Assembly: GCA_021791995.1 (NCBI GenBank)
Contig: JAJYVN010000125.1
Location: forward strand, 1-8,709
Length of the DNA stretch: 8,709 nt
Reading direction: 5' to 3'
DNA from: Bacillota bacterium
GTDB taxonomy: Bacteria > Bacillota > Sulfobacillia > RBS10-35 > JAJYVN01
The position numbers were made by a program, and so were the translations under genes. Below are positions 6,402-8,709 of the stretch, one piece after another (the stretch's first letter is position 1; every line of letters starts with the position of its first letter). The notes under the pieces were generated by a model. That model was not told where the DNA came from and made no database searches. It saw only the letters and a program-made list of their open reading frames with translations.

Positions 6402-7788
6402 TTGACCCGGAAGCGACCCAACGTCATAGTCTTCGGTGTGGATAGCTTATGCCGCGATCACATGAGCGTCTACGGTTATCACCGGTTGACGACACCGCCT
6501 GTGGATCCCTTTGCGACTGAGGGTGTGCCGTTCGAGCGGCATCTCAACCCGAGCGTGCTGACGACGGCGGCCTATGCATCCCTATTCACCGGAATGGATT
6601 GTTTCGGGACCGATGTAGTTGGCCTCCGTCACAAGGTGGGGCTAGGTCCGCACGTGACTACATTGGCAGAGATCCTTGCGGAACAGGGCTACAACACCAC
6701 GTGTGTCAGTGTTACGGGCAACCCTGCCGCGCGCGGTTTTCAACCGTACCTCGACTACGGGGGGTGGGGGATTGACGCCAGCGGCCGCAGCCCCAAGGCC
6801 GAGAACCGGAACGGCGCGGCTATCCCAGAGCTCGACCGGTTCAGTCGCGAGGAGGCCCTGTTCCTTCTATTCCTTCGACACATGGATCCGCACGCACCCT
6901 ACCTACTGCCGGGACCGTTTGAGCGTGTCTTTTACGGCGGTGACGGCCGCGATCCAGACAAGCAGTCGACGGAGCGTGTCTTTGCGTTCAAGCCGTTTGT
7001 GGACAACTTCCGGACGTGGATCCCAGAGGCGTGTACCGACAGCGAATACGTTGCGCCCCAATATGATGGCGCGGTCGCTTCTATGGATGCGTGCATGCAG
7101 AACATCTTAGCGAGGGTTCAGGCGCTGGGGAGCGACGAGGCAACCCTTATTGTCTTCACTGCGGATCACGGCGAGTCGCTCGATGAGCATGAATGCTACT
7201 TTGACCACCCCGGCATGTATGATTGCACACTGGTCGTACCATGCATCCTCCGCTTCCCCCTCCGGGTTCCACGAGGTTTGCGCATCGGCGATGTGACGCT
7301 CATTTCTGATGTGCTGCCGAAGATTCTCGATCTGCTGGCGGTGCGCAGCGAGATACCGTTGCCGGGGTGGAGCCTTGCACCGCTCTTGCACGGGCGCCTC
7401 CTTCCACGGGTCTCCGAGTCCTATATCACCGAGACTACCTGGATGCGCAAACATGGCTGGCGGATGCAGGAGTGGAAGCACCGGACTTCCACTTCAAGCC
7501 CACGACCGAACTGTACAACCTCGTGCTTGATCCCCTTGAATTGCACAACGTCGCAAACCAGGGACCCAAGGTCGTGGCCTTGCTCGAGGCGCGAATGCAG
7601 GATTGGATTGCGTAGCGGGAGCGGCAGAAGGGCCGTCCCAATCCCGTGTTCACCAATCTTAACTGGTATCGCCCCCACCGCGGCATGCGTACGAGACGCT
7701 CCACATCGGCTCTCCGAAGGCAGCCCAAGCGTTGCAAGAAGCGTCCAAGGAACGAAAGGCCGCAGACCGGCCGACGGGAGGCACTTGA
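6402..7788 (+). pseudogene. Sulfatase-like hydrolase 2 (Thr-type nucleophile), broken by two frameshifts and an in-frame TAG
   Basis: Alkaline-phosphatase-superfamily hydrolase starting at TTG 6402 (MTRKRPNVIVFGVDSLCRDH). Its front is well conserved: Asp14, the active-site segment TTAAYASLFTG with Thr54 (codon 6561-6563) where sulfatases have Cys, RHMDPHAPY (159-167) and ADHGESLDEH (254-263). Lesions are confined to the last third. The first frame runs to EWK at 7470-7478; the family tail APDFHFKPTTELYNLVLD then continues in a second frame from 7478. That frame meets TAG at 7613-7615 but stays coding-like (RERQKGRPNPVFTNLNWYRP). A second shift near the C5 run at 7672-7676 leads to a third frame, AYETLHIGSPKAAQALQEAS, ending at TGA 7786-7788. 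Unrepaired, the first frame would run to 7892 with a nonsense tail overlapping the next gene. CAG to TAG plus two single-base losses would explain everything. Thr-type members do not need formylglycine; the substrate is unknown. Confidence 0.8.
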
Positions 7789-7851
7789 GAGCGGGAGCGC
7801 TCGGAACCGGTGGCCTCCTGACTTGCATGTCATCAAAAGGGGGAATGTGCC

Positions 7852-8709
7852 ATGGCTTCAGTGCCCAATCTGCTCATCATCATGACCGATGAACACAACC
7901 CGCAGATCAGCGGACCATATGGTGACACGGGGGTATACACGCCGTCCCTGGACCGACTGGCATCTGAAGGGGTGACCTTCGAGAATGCGTATTGCAATTC
8001 TCCCCTGTGTGTGCCTTCACGAATGTCGTTCATGACCGGCCGTTACGTGCACCACCTGGAGGCTTGGGATAACGGCGCGATATTACCGAGCGATCAGCCG
8101 ACCTGGGCGCATCGCTTGGAGGCTGCCGGGTACGAAACAGCCTTGATCGGCAAGATGCATTTCCAAGGACCAGACCAGCGGCACGGGTTTCGCTCCCGCC
8201 CAGTGGCGGAGATTCACGGAGGAGGGCCTCTCGGTGACCTTCCGCCGTGGCGCCCGCAGGACGGACGGCCCTTGGAGATGCCAGAGGTGCTTCCCGGAAC
8301 ATCACCGATGCGGCGACGGGTCCTAGGTGCAGGCCCTGGGCGGTCCATCAACATTGCGTACGATGAGTCGGTGCGGGACGCCACCATGGATTTCCTTGGG
8401 GCGCGCCGACTCGGGTCGGGAGCACCTCCGTTTGCGGTGTGCGCCTCGTTTATCTCACCGCACTTCCCGCTGGTGGCACCCCCGGAGGAGTTTGCGCGGT
8501 ACTGGCCCGACAAGATCGGGGCACCTGCGCTCCCGGTCGGGAGTCACCCTTTCCACCGGAGGCTCATCGAACACTTTGACCTCGAGGGTTTTAGCCCAGA
8601 GCAAGTCCGGCGGGCGGGTGCGGCTTATTACGGGCTGGTAACCTGCGTTGACCGGCGCATCGGGGACATCGTGGACACACGGGATGCCTGTGGCGTGGGC
8701 GAAGACACC
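7852..8709 (+). CDS. Sulfatase 3: Cys-type, choline-sulfatase-like, truncated by the window edge
   Basis: N-terminal 286 residues of a formylglycine-dependent sulfatase; the frame is open to the last base, so the C-terminus lies outside. It begins MASVPNLLIIMTDEHN with no signal peptide, hence cytoplasmic. The active-site signature is NSPLCVPSRMSFMTG, with Cys53 (codon 8008-8010) and Arg57. Asp13-Glu14 occupy the first metal-ligand position, where many sulfatases have Asp-Gln. GKMHFQGPDQRHGF (100-113), carrying Lys101 and His103, closely resembles the segment typical of choline-sulfatase-like enzymes, and SFISPHFPLVAPPE supplies the next conserved His. Family membership is firm, but choline-O-sulfate as substrate is only one possibility because many relatives act on sulfated sugars. 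ATG 7852 follows AAAAGGGGGAA (7835-7845) at about 6-7 bases. It starts 63 bases after the ancestral end of the broken sulfatase-like gene. Confidence 0.88.
   Translation, partial: MASVPNLLIIMTDEHNPQISGPYGDTGVYTPSLDRLASEGVTFENAYCNSPLCVPSRMSFMTGRYVHHLEAWDNGAILPSDQPTWAHRLEAAGYETALIGKMHFQGPDQRHGFRSRPVAEIHGGGPLGDLPPWRPQDGRPLEMPEVLPGTSPMRRRVLGAGPGRSINIAYDESVRDATMDFLGARRLGSGAPPFAVCASFISPHFPLVAPPEEFARYWPDKIGAPALPVGSHPFHRRLIEHFDLEGFSPEQVRRAGAAYYGLVTCVDRRIGDIVDTRDACGVGEDT

Noticed and set aside
7613..7615. TAG as a recoded sense codon
   Set aside because: Two frameshifts flank it and nothing in the window indicates TAG reassignment; a CAG-to-TAG mutation in a decaying gene is simpler.
7789..7802. GAGCG-GGAG-CGCTC hairpin after the broken sulfatase as a terminator
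   Set aside because: A five-base stem without a T-run is too weak to call.
7616..7892. Independent small genes downstream of TAG 7613, or the long first-frame tail to 7892
   Set aside because: The sequence is better explained as the out-of-frame remains of the sulfatase C-terminus up to 7788; no separate ribosome binding site or domain is apparent.
1..8513. Long open frames on the minus strand (for example opposite the glycosidase at 1220-2476)
   Set aside because: They are antisense shadows of GC-rich genes: Arg/His/Pro-rich, without domain signatures, and opposite genes with clear catalytic motifs.

Overview
The window is a GC-rich bacterial segment in which every supported gene lies on the + strand. 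It looks like one co-directional run, from the C-terminal end of an unidentified gene to a third sulfatase-family gene cut by the right edge. Strong Shine-Dalgarno sequences (AGGAGG, GAGGAGG, AAGAGGA), frequent GTG/TTG starts, a classical lipoprotein signal and a membrane-anchored secreted glycosidase fit a high-GC monoderm such as a deep-branching Bacillota. Chloroflexota or Actinomycetota cannot be excluded from sequence alone.

Left part (1-2962), cell-surface module: the tail of an unknown gene, then a lipoprotein (211-1047) that is essentially one beta-sandwich domain of a kind otherwise appended to glycoside hydrolases. Next comes a membrane-anchored clan GH-A, GH39-like glycoside hydrolase (1187-2962) with a recognisable acid/base and nucleophile pair and C-terminal beta-sandwich domains.

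Middle part (3101-4979), cytoplasmic sugar-modifying pair: a Gfo/Idh/MocA NAD(P)-dependent oxidoreductase, whose last ~15 codons are thrown out of frame at a G7 tract, followed by a xylose-isomerase-like TIM barrel. Such pairs occur in inositol and rare-sugar catabolism and in oxidative (3-keto) glycoside cleavage.

Right part (5003-8709), three consecutive alkaline-phosphatase-superfamily 'sulfatases', all without signal peptides and so predicted to be cytoplasmic. The first (CTPSR motif) and third (CVPSR motif, choline-sulfatase-like, truncated by the window) have the Cys that is converted to formylglycine. The middle one has Thr at that position and its 3' third is broken: two reading-frame shifts and an in-frame TAG, with recognisable family sequence continuing in the other frames. 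It is annotated as a pseudogene.

Taken together, the best reading is a locus for handling a decorated, probably sulfated, glycan or glycoside: an outer glycosidase and glycan-binding lipoprotein, then intracellular desulfation, oxidation and isomerisation or elimination. No transporter, regulator or formylglycine-generating/sulfatase-maturing enzyme is visible inside the window. No RNA genes, CRISPR arrays, insertion sequences or convincing rho-independent terminators were seen, and no gene-free stretch exceeds about 140 bases.
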